Assembly (NCBI GenBank): GCA_039707655.1
Contig: CM077672.1
Coordinates: 354,932,031 to 354,996,030 of the forward strand
Direction of reading: 5' to 3'
Source of the DNA: Elymus sibiricus
Taxonomy: Eukaryota > Streptophyta > Magnoliopsida > Poales > Poaceae
Length of the DNA: 64,000 bases
Shown: in pieces, positions 12,400 through 23,000 of the stretch
Layout of the letters: each line of letters starts with the position of its first letter
Numbering within the stretch: position 1 is the first letter of the stretch
Notes under the pieces: generated by a model
Databases searched by the model: none
The model's input: only the letters and a program-made list of their open reading frames with translations
What the model was told of the DNA's origin: nothing
Translations under genes and position numbers: made by a program

Positions 12400-13450
12400 C
12401 TAGGAAATCTCTATACAACTCAATCAGCCATTGCATTGCGCACAGCATTGCACACATCTAACAACAATCAAAATAGAACTAGGAGAAGGACTAGGAGAAA
12501 TCATGAACAGATCTCAAACCCCTGCTCCTTAACAGCAACAAAGACAGCAACGATATGGACATCAAAATTCGCCCTAAAATCGCAAAACGGGCGCCATGGA
12601 CGTGCATCCCGTGCTACCTATCGTACACCGCAGCAAAACGAGTACCCGTGCCCTGCCCAACTACACCTCTGTGCAATGAATCCCCATCACCGCTGGGGCG
12701 TGCTAGCGGAGAAAACTCAACCGCATGAGACGAGAGATGTGCAAAATCGAGCATAAGTGAGAGGAGTTCGCGCCATTCGAACCCTAGGAAGCATTTCCCT
12801 CACAGTCCGGCACATCCGCGCAACAACAACGAACTCATCCCCGCCGAGACAGAGAGAGGGAGGAGAAGCAGAGCATACCTCCGACGCCGACGAGCACCAG
12901 CGATTCCCCCTGCGGAGAACCACCCGCAGCCCCCCCCCCCCCCCCCCCCCCGTCGATTTGAGGACTCCGCCGCACCTCCCCTGTATCACGGCCCGTTTGG
13001 TGAGCGGACGCTTCCCCGCCGAGATAGAGAGAGGGAGGAGAAGTAGTGGGGTACCTGCGACGCCGCCGACGAGGACCAACGATTCCCCGCGGAGAGGCAC
13101 CTGCAGACCCGCCGCCGATTTGGGAACTTCCGCCGCGCCTCCCCTCAATCGCAGCCCATTCGGTGGAGACGAATCGAGGAAGGAGAGGGGAGAAATGGGG
13201 GGAGAGCAACGACGAGGAGAGATTTCAGGCTCCAGTTTCGAAACACGCTTACAGGTGGGCCTCCCCACGTACGGATGAGGGCAAACCACCCACGACCCCG
13301 CGGCGAAACCGAACCCGACCAGGTGGCACCTGGCCACGCGGGCGACGATGCGAGCGAGATCGAGCGGCCAGGAGCCGGCCGCTCAGTTCGCCCAGAAAGT
13401 GTGCGTGCACTTTTTAGATTTTAGGAACAAAAAAATTGGTGGGGCTAGTT
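12400..13450. other. GC-rich terminal part of the MULE, no gene
   Basis: This block has a 22-base C run at 12930-12951 and an imperfect GC-rich duplication: about 12,835-12,980 resembles 13,010-13,150, sharing the order GCCGAGA..AGAGAGAGGGAGGAGAAG, CGACGAG, CAACGATTCCCC or similar, and CCGCCGCGCCTCCCCT. Open frames on both strands are alanine-, arginine- and glycine-rich and show no domain. It may include the 5' region of the protease gene and the right terminal repeat. Confidence 0.5.
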
Positions 13451-13967
13451 GGGGCATAAACCAAACACATTTATTTTTTCCAGAACCAGCCCAGTCGCTG
13501 GCGCGGGCTCATTTCTGGGCCTCGATTGAATGGGCCGAGCGGGCTAGCGCTACCACATCAGTCTTAAAAAAAAAACAGATAGCGGAGCTCCTCTTCCTCC
13601 CGTGGAAGCTCTGCTCGAACTCCACCACATCGGAGATTGGAGATACGTCGCCGGCCGGCCGGGATCCTCCGTCTCTGGTTGCCGCCGTCCTAGTTCCTCC
13701 CTCCAAGCCACTTATCCATCCCCGATCGGCCGCCGTCGGGCTACCGCGGTCGACGCTCGACGGACTAGTCTGCCTTCTTGGATGGCGCCGGAGACGAGAA
13801 CCGGCGACCGGATAGGGGGAGGAGGGGGAGGGAAGCCCGCGCTTTGGGGACGGCGCTCTTCGGCGTTCTGGAGCCGAAGAGAGGAAATGGGGGGAGGCGC
13901 CGGCCGGTGGCCACTCCGTTAAGTGCGTGCGCGGCTGTGCTAGGTACCACTGCAACCCGATTTTTTA
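13451..13967. other. GC-rich segment without an identifiable gene
   Basis: High GC and open frames in several phases, with no recognisable domain or splice pattern. It may be leader or promoter DNA, or more transposon end sequence. Confidence 0.4.
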
Positions 13968-14010
13968 GTCCCACATCGCCGATTTAGGTGCAGTTCGGCG
14001 GATTTATAAG
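13968..14010 (+). promoter_or_regulatory. snRNA-type promoter: USE plus TATA at Pol III spacing
   Basis: GTCCCACATCG at 13968-13978 matches the plant upstream sequence element RTCCCACATCG exactly. After 24 bases comes TTTATAAG (14003-14010). In plant snRNA genes this close spacing marks Pol III (U6/U3-type) promoters, while Pol II snRNA genes have about ten bases more. By analogy with U6, transcription would start near 14,035. Confidence 0.7.
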
Positions 14011-14034
14011 CGTTTGCCTCATCCAGGCTATCAC

Positions 14035-14314
14035 CAAGTAGAATAAGGAGAGACCTGTAGTACAATGCGGTAGAGGTAGAGATTAATGGATCCAGGACCC
14101 AGGCCGGGGGGGCCTGGGCCCGGGGCGTGGGGAGGAATTCCTTCGTTGACTGTAGCTCCCCGGACACTGTTTGACCTGTAGCACCACTGTAGCAAGCCTG
14201 GGGCCCGGGGCTTAGCCCAATCCTGGATTCGCCACTGGAGATTATAGGATACGGTGTGTAGTGTATATGGTCTCTTAAAAAAGAAAATAAATACTCCCAA
14301 GATTACTTTTTTTT
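14035..14314 (+). ncRNA. Possible Pol III RNA unit, identity unknown
   Basis: From the expected start near 14,035 there is no run of four T until the T run at 14307-14314, which would be a Pol III terminator. A short hAT-like insert (14087-14237) seems to lie inside; without it the transcript would be about 120 nt. The sequence is not U6, U3 or 7SL as far as I can recognise. It may be a decayed or unrecognised small RNA gene. Inference from promoter and terminator only. Confidence 0.3.
14087..14237. mobile_element. Small hAT-like insert (~151 bp)
   Basis: The right end reads GAATCCAGGAT...CAGTGGC in reverse complement, and the left end has GATCCAGGAC. The flanks GAGATTAA (14079-14086) and GAGATTAT (14238-14245) match in 7 of 8 bases, as for a hAT target duplication. 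The left terminal repeat looks shortened. Confidence 0.45.
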
Positions 14315-14843
14315 CTGTCCTACTGTGATTAGTAGCAAGATTCACAGTCTCTTAGACAGATACTAATTTTGAGACGGTGACTAATTTATGTGCCTTTTCT
14401 CTTTCAGTCTCGATTCACTTTTGTTCGGTAATTTGTCATGAGATTAGTAGTAAGAATCCTGCTGTGATTTCCTACAGTTTTTTCCTTTGCAAACCACCTA
14501 TGCTGTAGACCTCTCATTCGAAATACCTATGTTTCTGTCTAAAAAAAATGCCTTGCCTACCTGTTTTCCTTTACATGTTATACTGAATTTGGTCGTAAGA
14601 TATTTAAATGGTCGTGTGAAAGCTATTACGGCTCTGTACAACATTGTTGTGGCTTTTGGAAGCACTTATGTTTTCTACTTTTGGATGCACAAATAGTTAA
14701 AAGCATCTTTGTTCGAGCAATAACAGCATCAAACAGGGATTAGTGAAGATTCATGGAATCAACTAGATTCCACTGCACAGTACATCATCCACAAACTGAC
14801 CCTAAAGTAAATATGTGCCACTTATGCCTCCTTTTTTTGTCAG

Positions 14844-14998
14844 ATGGTGTATTTGAAATGTCAGAATTTGGTGTGCAAGCTGTTCTGAATCTTACTGAGA
14901 CGTTCTTAACTGAGCATGCCTCTGATTTCGAAATACTGGCTGGGCTTGCTGTAGCTGTTGTTTCTTATGAATCCAAGACCTTTGCAATTGAAGTTCAG
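14844..14998 (+). pseudogene. Orphan exon-like fragment of an unrecognised gene
   Basis: A 155-nt stretch preceded by a pyrimidine tract and CAG and followed by GTACTA reads, in one frame, DGVFEMSEFGVQAVLNLTET and onward to SYESKTFAIEVQ. It looks like a real internal exon by splice signals and composition. No partner exon was found nearby, so it may be a captured or left-over gene fragment. I do not recognise the family. Confidence 0.35.
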
Positions 14999-15655
14999 GT
15001 ACTACATATGATGATCATTCTTGAGTTGTGATTTATTTTCCTTCCAACAATTCATACTGTTTATTTTGTCTCGTAGTGTAATAGTATCGTGTTGAGCTTA
15101 ATTTAACTTGTCATTTACAAATAAAATCCATCTTTCATTGCATTTATCGAGTAGATTGACCTTGGCGGTGAACTTAGAACTGTAAGTTCGCATGATTTTC
15201 TGCTTTGTGTGACCATTTATTGGCTGCGAATATTCTTAGTTGGTACTTGCGGTTTAAAGGAAAGAGCTTGTGTTTGATAAGGGTAATGAAGACATGAATT
15301 CAGAAACAGGATCATCTCTGTTCAAAATTCAGATAAAAAATCAGTTTCAGAGTTTGTCAATTCATTGCAAGTTTGCGAAGCTTCCCATTCATGGTGTAAC
15401 TTCTATATATGCTCATTACTCTCCACACAAAGTACAGCATCACAATAGCACTCAGCTTAAAATATATACTGATATACACAATACACACATCTTTCTCTCT
15501 GTTAGCTCTGCTGTTAACAAGGGTATATATAACTCACTATGTACAGTGTATCTAACCCAAAACTGAACAAACAATAGCTGGTGTCTATCTTTGCTAACAG
15601 AAATGCTAACAGATGAAGGTGGCGCACACCTCTGACTCTGTGTAGGGCAAGGTAT

Positions 15656-17223
15656 CTAGTACTGTGGCATCTCAGCAGGGACAGTTGGGCTAAGAAAGGA
15701 TTCCCAAGGTATGTTGCACTTCCAGTCATCTGAAGAGTCTGCTCCTAAATCGAATGGGAAATTGAGTTTCCCCGGAGCCTCCAACTCATTGTTCATACTG
15801 AAAGTATTGCCATGCTTCATTGTGGATGACTCTTGGTTCCTGCACCTCATGCCGGCATTTACATCTGCAGAAGAATCAACCACAAATCCAGTGATCTGCT
15901 GCTCAGGCTGCCCAAACTGCATGTTGAAGAGCGGCGGTGCAGTGTGCACGGGCTTCTGTGATGGCTGTGTTTGGAATGGCAATATGGTGGGACCTTCCAG
16001 TTCCAGAGATGGACTGCAGTTAAAGCTTATGACCTTGCATGAAGAGCCATCCTGTGTGTTGCTGGGTTTCTGAAGCTGCTGCTGTCCCTGGAACCCATGT
16101 TTGCTGTTGAACTGACTTGCTGGTGCCTCTGCAACTTGCAATGAGCAGGAGGAGCTCCCCGAAGCAAAATGTGAAGCTTGCACCGGTTGCATTGCGGAGA
16201 AGAGATCTTGCTCAGTTGTCCCAGGCAATGGAGGCCCCCAAGTGTGAGAAAGCGCCATTTGCTGTGCCATCGAACTGGTCTTCTTGAAGATCTTACATAT
16301 GGTCCAAGAGTCCTGTTTTGGGCAACAGAAAGTGACCTTAAGAATTTGACATAACATTTGAATTTAGCTCTGTAACTCCATAATATGAATTGAAAGGCTT
16401 ACGTTGAGTGGGATGTTCTTGTCGATCGGTCTCTTGGGAAGTGATGGATCGGTTAGCGAAGGAAGCCTGAACTCATGCATCATCCAGTCGGTTTTGATCC
16501 CTCTTGCTGCCCTGCCTCTGTAGAAGACAAGGGACTTCTTCAGGCCTATGCACCTGGTGCCTTCGGAGGAGTAGATCGGCCTGTCTGTTCCTGTGGCTTT
16601 CCAGAACCCAGCTGCTGTGACTCGGTTTGGCCTCGCGCTGTTGCGATATTTCCGGTCCCTTGGGCAGTAGAAGTACCAGTCCGTCTCACCGGTGCTCGCA
16701 AGCTCTGTCGTTGAGAAGGGACATGGAAGTTAGACTTTGCAGCAGTAAGGTGAGTAACCCATCTATGTACTGTAGGTTAGCTTGTGATGGTCCATACTAC
16801 TACTGATTTCGTTCAACTGAACCTCCAGTGAACGGATGAGCCCAAGACTTATACTTAACTAAAGATCAAGGGTGAAACCAACTTATGTTGAATCAGCATC
16901 CTAATTCCTAACCTCTCCTTGTAAGATACCAGTACAGCCTTTGGAATTCTCAAAAGTCAATTGCGTTCCAATCTGTTAAAGAGAGAAAAAAAGATGTATA
17001 ACAAGGAGAGGTAAGAAGATGCAAGCTTACTTGGGAGGTCCCACGGGTCAAACTTGTAGATGTCCAGCTGCCTGATGAGCTCAATGGAGATAGGCTTTTG
17101 CTGGATCTTCTTCTTGAGGTAGAAACTAACGAGCTCTTCGTCGGTGGGATGGAACCGGAACCCCGGCATGATGATCTCATCTGTTTTTTCCATGTTGACA
17201 TCATTTCTGCCCTCCATATCCAT
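15656..17223 (-). CDS. NAC-domain transcription factor, FEZ-like
   Basis: Three exons, 17223-17031, 16704-16403 and 16312-15656, with GT..AG borders and lengths 193, 302 and 657 that sum to 384 codons (383 aa plus TAG). The NAC DNA-binding domain fills about residues 18-175: [85 protein letters not shown] and [11 protein letters not shown], closed by [10 protein letters not shown]. The C-terminal half is Gln/Ser-rich, as usual for the activation region, and ends near [18 protein letters not shown]. The motif set resembles FEZ-type NAC proteins, which act in root cap and stem cell divisions in Arabidopsis; that role is inferred from the family. The start is set by the ATG at 17223, which lies about 100 bp downstream of a TATA box. 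No lesion was seen. Confidence 0.92.
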
Positions 17224-17320
17224 CTCACAGAGGCTGGCTTGTGCAGTAAGGCTAGTCAGTGAATTGGCTTGTTGGGATGAAGCTGCTGAGGTGAAGACAA
17301 TCACCGGCCGAGAGATGTAC

Positions 17321-17327
17321 TTATATA
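17321..17327 (-). promoter_or_regulatory. TATA box of the NAC gene
   Basis: TATATAA on the - strand (within TAGTATATAAGTAC) lies 98 bases upstream of the NAC start codon. It predicts a start site near 17,290 and a leader of about 70 nt, and it argues against the longer in-frame extension upstream, which begins with a non-ATG codon. Confidence 0.7.
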
Positions 17328-17339
17328 CTAGGAGGCTTG

Positions 17340-18370
17340 AGCTGCCTGCCTGGAGCGACTGGATGAGGCCCACAGGTCAGAAGGATTCTGTTCTTCCTTT
17401 AATAATTCCTTTTAGTTCATTCTCTGTTTGAAAGCTGCCGCGATTAGTTTAATGCTGGATTAGTATCTCAACGAAGACAGCCTAAGCAGCAGCATGAAGG
17501 GATGGATGCCAGTCACTTTCAGTTCACACTTAGAATATTCACGCACGGCAGTCAAAACATTTTTAAACTGTAGTGCAAACAACACTTGCCTTGTAGATTT
17601 AATTTTGATTTTCTGTTTCATCTTTAATTAGCCTCCCCAGATAAAGCGAAAAAGATTAATTGTACATTCTACAATACACGGCAGTAACGGAAACTAGGCA
17701 ACTCTTCTTGAGCTCCTTTGGCCTTGTTAACGCCAATGAATATATATATTTTTGTTGTCAATGAATATTGATACTCTTTTGATATCTGAAACCAAAATTC
17801 TGTGTCATGCGGTTATCCTGTGCAGTTTTGCTGATTAGTCTAGGCTTTGGGGCATTAAATAATGAATGTTAACAGTAATTTGCATTTAATTAGCATAAGC
17901 TTCAATGTCTGTGCGTGTGTGAGATGGACTGATTACCCAGAGACAGCGATGGCCTTACCAGCATAATTTCCTTGCACTTTTTTATGTACTAGCGTGAGTG
18001 ACTCTGCTTGCTAGTGAGTGTTAGAACAGAAGGTTCTTCTTATTGTAAGGACAGTTTTGTAGACTAAATAAATTTTACTAATCGCCTGAGTTGCCACGGT
18101 GGAAAGCCGGTCCAATTTGCTCCAACAGCGAGTCAACTTTTTTTGCTGGTCACTCCACACGGCACAGTTGTTTCTTGCCCCGTTGCACACTCCAGAAGGT
18201 AATGATGATCTGTCTATTCTGTTCTCAGGATCCACATGACGAACTGGAGAAGGGCCGTCTTCGACAACGTCAGACCCGCTTGATCGACACTGTCAAGGTG
18301 GAGGAGGCGCAACGGTCGGTAAAGGGAGGGGCGATTGTAGTCCTGGCGTCGCCTAGCTAGCTCTTGTAAA
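17340..18370. other. Upstream region of the NAC gene, no other gene seen
   Basis: AT-rich DNA with no coding pattern. A short frame at about 18,230-18,360 shows no domain. It probably holds the NAC promoter. Confidence 0.5.
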
Positions 18371-18944
18371 CAGGGCCGGCTCTATGATTTCAAAGGCCCC
18401 GGTGCGAACTTCACCCATGGGCCCAACAAAGAAAAAGTCTTATTTGATACATGAGTAGATACAATTGCTATAAAGTCATAATACTGATAATTTTTCTTGC
18501 TTTTGTTCCAAACCAAATATCATAGAGGTTACAGCGAAAAAAACATATAGAAATTGCATCAGCCCTGGAAACTGCTAGGCGGGTGTGACTTATTTGATAC
18601 ATGAGTAGATACAATTGCTATAAAGTCATAATACTGATAATTTTTCTTGCTTTTGTTCCAAACCAAGTATCATAGAGGTTACAGCGAAAAAAACATATAG
18701 AAATTGCATCAGCCCTGGAAACTGCTAGGCGGGTGTGACGCGTCGCGCGTGGGCGTACAGGCCGTGCCGTGCTGGCTGCCCTCGCTGCTTGCTGGGCTCA
18801 GCCGGACAGCCGCTCAGGGCCTCAGGCTAGCTGGGCTGACTTTTTTTTCGCGAAATATATACATACTGTATATAAAATATGGGCCCCCTTTCCGGCGGGG
18901 CCCCGGGCCGTCGCACTTCTCGCACTGGGCCAAAGCCGGCCCTG
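18371..18944. mobile_element. Non-autonomous hAT element, 574 bp
   Basis: The ends are CAGGGCCGGCT and its inverted copy AAGCCGGCCCTG, flanked by a perfect 8-bp target duplication CTTGTAAA (18363-18370 and 18945-18952). There is no transposase. An internal 150-bp tandem duplication is present. Confidence 0.9.
18439..18738. repeat. 150-bp perfect-spacing tandem duplication inside the hAT element
   Basis: Copies 18439-18588 and 18589-18738 differ by one base that I can see (CAAATATC against CAAGTATC). It arose after the parent element formed and looks recent. Confidence 0.9.
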
Positions 18945-18952
18945 CTTGTAAA

Positions 18953-20080
18953 CCCGGGTCATCCTTGTTGGTGTTGAACAAAGTTTTTTGTTTCTTCTTC
19001 TATCGATGTATTGAAATCGCAAGGCTTTCTCATTTTCTCGAGAAAGATAGAAGAAGAGAAAACACCTTATCCGCTGTCAGAGCACCATGTTTTCTTCATG
19101 CACATGAAACAGCTGACACTGCATCAGCAAACTCAAACAAACTTGACGCCAAGTTATCCCAGCTGACACGCCGTCCGCAAACTGGAAGGATTATGATCAA
19201 GGTCCGTTTGTTATTTGTTCCTGACAGATTGTTCAATTTTTGGCGAAAACTCATACATTGTCCTGTTTTTCGAAGATGAGAGGCGCTGCGCACAAGCAAA
19301 TGGCCGTGAGCATGATCATCAATCGTCTCACTCTGCAACTACTAAGCAAACACTGGATCTTCAGAGGTAACCCTGGCTTCCCGAATGAACTATTCAATTT
19401 AAACTAGCACAATAATTCAGTAAATCAAAGTGTACAGGCTGAACGGAGCTAGTCGATTTTTCCACATTTGCAGCGCAGTTTTCAGCAACCTGGTACCAAG
19501 TACCCAGGGTTCGAAAAGTCAGTCACAAATTCCCTTAAATTTAACCAACAAGAACTGTGCATGCAGCATTCATCCCAGACACCAGATACTAATAGAAAGT
19601 TAACCAGAGACAGCATAACTAACGAGTATCAGTTCCAACAGCATTAAGAAGTCTCAGACACTTAATTAAACAGATTCTGGCCCACAAGACAGAGATCCAC
19701 ACAAGGTACTACGAAACAGCTTGTTTAGTGCTGAACTGAAAGCAACAAATTGCCTTAGACGCTAGTAATGAAGCACTTGGTTTGCATTCATGATAACGCT
19801 CCAGATAGTATGCGGCACCACCAAAGCTCCCTGCCACTGCGGCCATCAACAGCCTGTATCAAGGAAAATTTGACAAATGTCAGGCTCCATTGCAGCATAT
19901 GAACAGCATCCTACATGCCCAAGCCCAAAAGAATCAAAAAAATTGTCCTCACCATTTAATCGCGACGGAGCATCCGAAATCCGAAGACCCCTAGCATTTC
20001 TTGCTGCCACCTACTGTCCATACATAAGAAGATTAGAGTTGTATACAGCGGCATCATCACTAGGGAAAAATTCAGACGTG
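18953..20080. other. Downstream region of gene A, no gene seen
   Basis: AT-rich DNA with only short random frames. The part next to 20,081 is probably the 3' untranslated region of the GHKL gene. Confidence 0.5.
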
Positions 20081-23000
20081 CTATAGTGAGAAGAACTCTC
20101 TGAATTTGTCAGGGAGGGACAAACCTAGTGTCGCAGCGTTCAGGAACGCCTCGTCTTCAGGGAACAGCTGCAGATTCTTTGACTTCAGCAGGTACTTAAC
20201 AGCGTCGTCCTCAAAGTCCACCAGGCTGCCGACCTTCACGAGTTCAGCAAGCGAAGGGATCCGGTCCAGCGTCTCGAAGAGCAGTCCTCGGGAAATCTCA
20301 TCAGCAAAGTATGTCGCAAACTCGATCTTCTCTTTATAACCAGCTGCTGCACCATTGCTTCGCTGAACATACAGCTTCGAGCTCTCCCTCTCCCACCTGA
20401 TCATCCGGCTGGCCTCCACGTCCACAGCCTCTCCAGAGGACAGCTTCACACGGTACCCCACCGTGATCGGCTTCATGATCTCCAGGACGCTCACATTCAG
20501 CAGGCGAGAGACCATCGCGTGCCGCTCTTTGGAGGAAATGTCCAGAGCAGGGTCAGCAAGGAAAGCAAGGACTATCTGGAGCAGACCAACACTGATAACC
20601 TCACGCTGGTTAGCAACCATATTGCAACCGCCATCCTGGCCCAAGGTGACAAAAGAATCGCTCTTCTCGGCGGCTTTGGATACTGCCTGAACACCGATGC
20701 TGCCATATATGTTGTTAAGCCTTGCTCGAGAGACTGAAGGAGGATACCACATGAAAATGGATTGTCGAGGAAGCCTGTCGAACAGATCCTTGAGTAGCAG
20801 ATCGTCGGCAATGAACGCGTCCTCCTTCCGCGACAAAATGATCTTCCCGTCAGTACAAACCGGGACCTTGACACAACCAGACAGAAGCTTCTCCATGTTC
20901 TTGCTCCAGTTCCTTGCAATGAACTGCCAGAAAGCAGAGCAATTGGCTACGGATATCTCGCCGTCCGAGCTCTCCCATGCGCTCCATAACTTGCAGTAAT
21001 CTTCGGCGCCGGGGCCATGCCTCACGCCGAAAACTGATGAAAAGAAGTCGAGCAGCTTCTTGTCATCATAGTATCTGTCCAGCACATGCAACTGCAGGCT
21101 GAAGAGGTTGTTCTGATCATGAAGAACACAGCTTACCGGACTCACCCATTCTCCACCTCCTTTTTCATTTGGTATCCAGATCCAATCACTGCCTTCTTTG
21201 TTTTTCTCAGGCCCCCAGTTGCACTCCTTGAGGTACAAGTAGATCCTGGAAATGGTAGCAGTTTCTTTGTGGCTCCTCAGATGCTGAGCAACAAGGCCAT
21301 GCCCACATCTAACATCCACGGTTACTCCGATTGCCGCAAGTGCATCCTTGAATGAGGCGATCTCTGAACCATAGAAAGATTCGTCGATGAAAGGGCCATC
21401 TGTTACACAGATGGAAGACTGCTTTGGATCAAAGAGTATGCATCCATCAGGAGATTGGTATCCAAGTTTCGTCTTCAACCACTTGCAGTTAGTGATTTCC
21501 TTCATAAATTCCTTGGGAAATGTTGCTGTACAGGCCAGCCAGCTCTTGACAGACCCAAGCAATGACAACACGGTAGCGACAGATATGGCTGCAGGGTCTG
21601 CAGGAATGTTGAGACCATTGATGACAAACCTAGCTGCAGAAATGTCTACAGGGTTATCACAAATGTTGAGACCAGCGACGATAAGCCCAGCACCATGAGC
21701 TTTCACTTCTGTTGTAACACCTAAATCTTTCAGCTCAGCTTTGTAACCATGTATCTCTTTGCCTAAACCACCATTAGAGTCACCATCATTGATGAAAGGT
21801 AAGCTTGCTATTGGCGACAGAGACTGCCAACCTTCATCAAATAAGATTGCCTCCAGGGGTGACCTGAATCCCAGTGATGTGCACAGCCATTTCTCACTCC
21901 GCATGCAGTTGAAAAGATCAACAGGAATTGGGTTGTGTGTTCTTAGCTTCCGATAACAAGCTAGAAGAGCCAGGACACTTGCCTTTGTAAGTGATGACTT
22001 CAGGACCATCTGCTTGAAAATATTTGCTATAGCCTTCGATGCCTGGTCAAATCCTGCAATCAACCCTGTCTTCTTCAACTCTTCTTTGTACGGGCTGATC
22101 TTATTCCCATAAAAACCAGAATCAACTACGGGAACTCCATCGAACACCTTTAGAAGGCACTCCCACTCCTGATCCAGAAGAAAAGATTCACCAGGAGCAC
22201 GGAATCCCACGTTGGTCTTCAACCATTTCAAATCTCTGAGCTTCCTCAAGAAATCATCACAAGGGCTAGCAAACCGGATGCACTTGAGGATTAGCGCAGT
22301 GGCATCAGAAGTAACAGATGAAGAACTGAACTTGAAATTATCAATTATAAGCTTGTAAGTCTTTTCACTGTTTTCAAACCCAACTTGAACACCAAGCAAC
22401 TTCAGTTCTTGTTTGTAGTCAAGGATGGACTCGCCGTAGAATCCGACATCAAGGAATGGCTGGGTACTGATACAAGTTGCAACTGCCCAGTCTGAATCAT
22501 ATATGATACAGCAAGAAGGAGACCTATAGCCCAGAGTACTCTTCATCCATCGTCCATCTTTCACGCTGTTGACTAGCTCACTTGGCGACAGAACCTTCTG
22601 TTGAAGAAACTGAATCAGCCGAAGCAGCTCATATACATGCTGTCTGGTCAGCATATTGCTTGCAGCCATCGACATGAGCCGTCTGCCGATGTAAGCTGAT
22701 GCCTCCCCAAATTCAAATCTAACCCCGATCACCTTGAGTTCCTCCTTGTATGCATTCATTTTGTATTGATAGAACTGTTGATCGATCATTGGTATATCAA
22801 CACAGGAAGACCCATTTTGCAAGAGATTACCCCACTCAGAACTGGACATAAATGATTCAGCTGGGGGCTTGTATCCAACTGATGTCTTCAGCCAACTTCC
22901 TTCTTTCACACAAGCCAAGAAACTAGCTGGTAATTGTACACCTTTTGACTTCAAATTTTGTATCCATTGCAGTAGCAAGATTGCATTGTCCACAGTCAGA

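Larger units (their letters stand above)
1..13450. mobile_element. Mutator-like element (MULE) with FAR1 transposase and Ulp1-like protease, left end outside window
   Basis: This segment holds a FAR1-type MULE transposase pseudogene on + and a Ulp1-type protease pseudogene on -, arranged tail to tail with about 420 bp between their stop codons. MULEs that carry Ulp1-like genes are known in plants (for example Kaonashi-type elements), so the pair is best read as one large element. The left terminus is not in the window and the right terminus is not resolved; I place it near 13,450 because the GTGCAAC-rich style and the GC-rich terminal block end there. The 9-bp target duplication cannot be tested. 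Both genes carry several disabling lesions, so the element is not autonomous. Confidence 0.75.

Noticed and set aside
12717..13337. 206-codon and other open frames in GC-rich DNA on both strands
   Set aside because: Composition-driven (Ala/Arg/Gly/Pro), no domain, several overlapping frames, non-coding end of the MULE.
14035..14314. Telomerase RNA, which in plants uses this promoter type
   Set aside because: No CTAAACCCT-like template sequence is present in the unit.
17221..17373. Longer N-terminus for the NAC protein from an upstream in-frame start
   Set aside because: The upstream codon is GTG, and the TATA box at 17321-17327 places that region at or above the transcription start.
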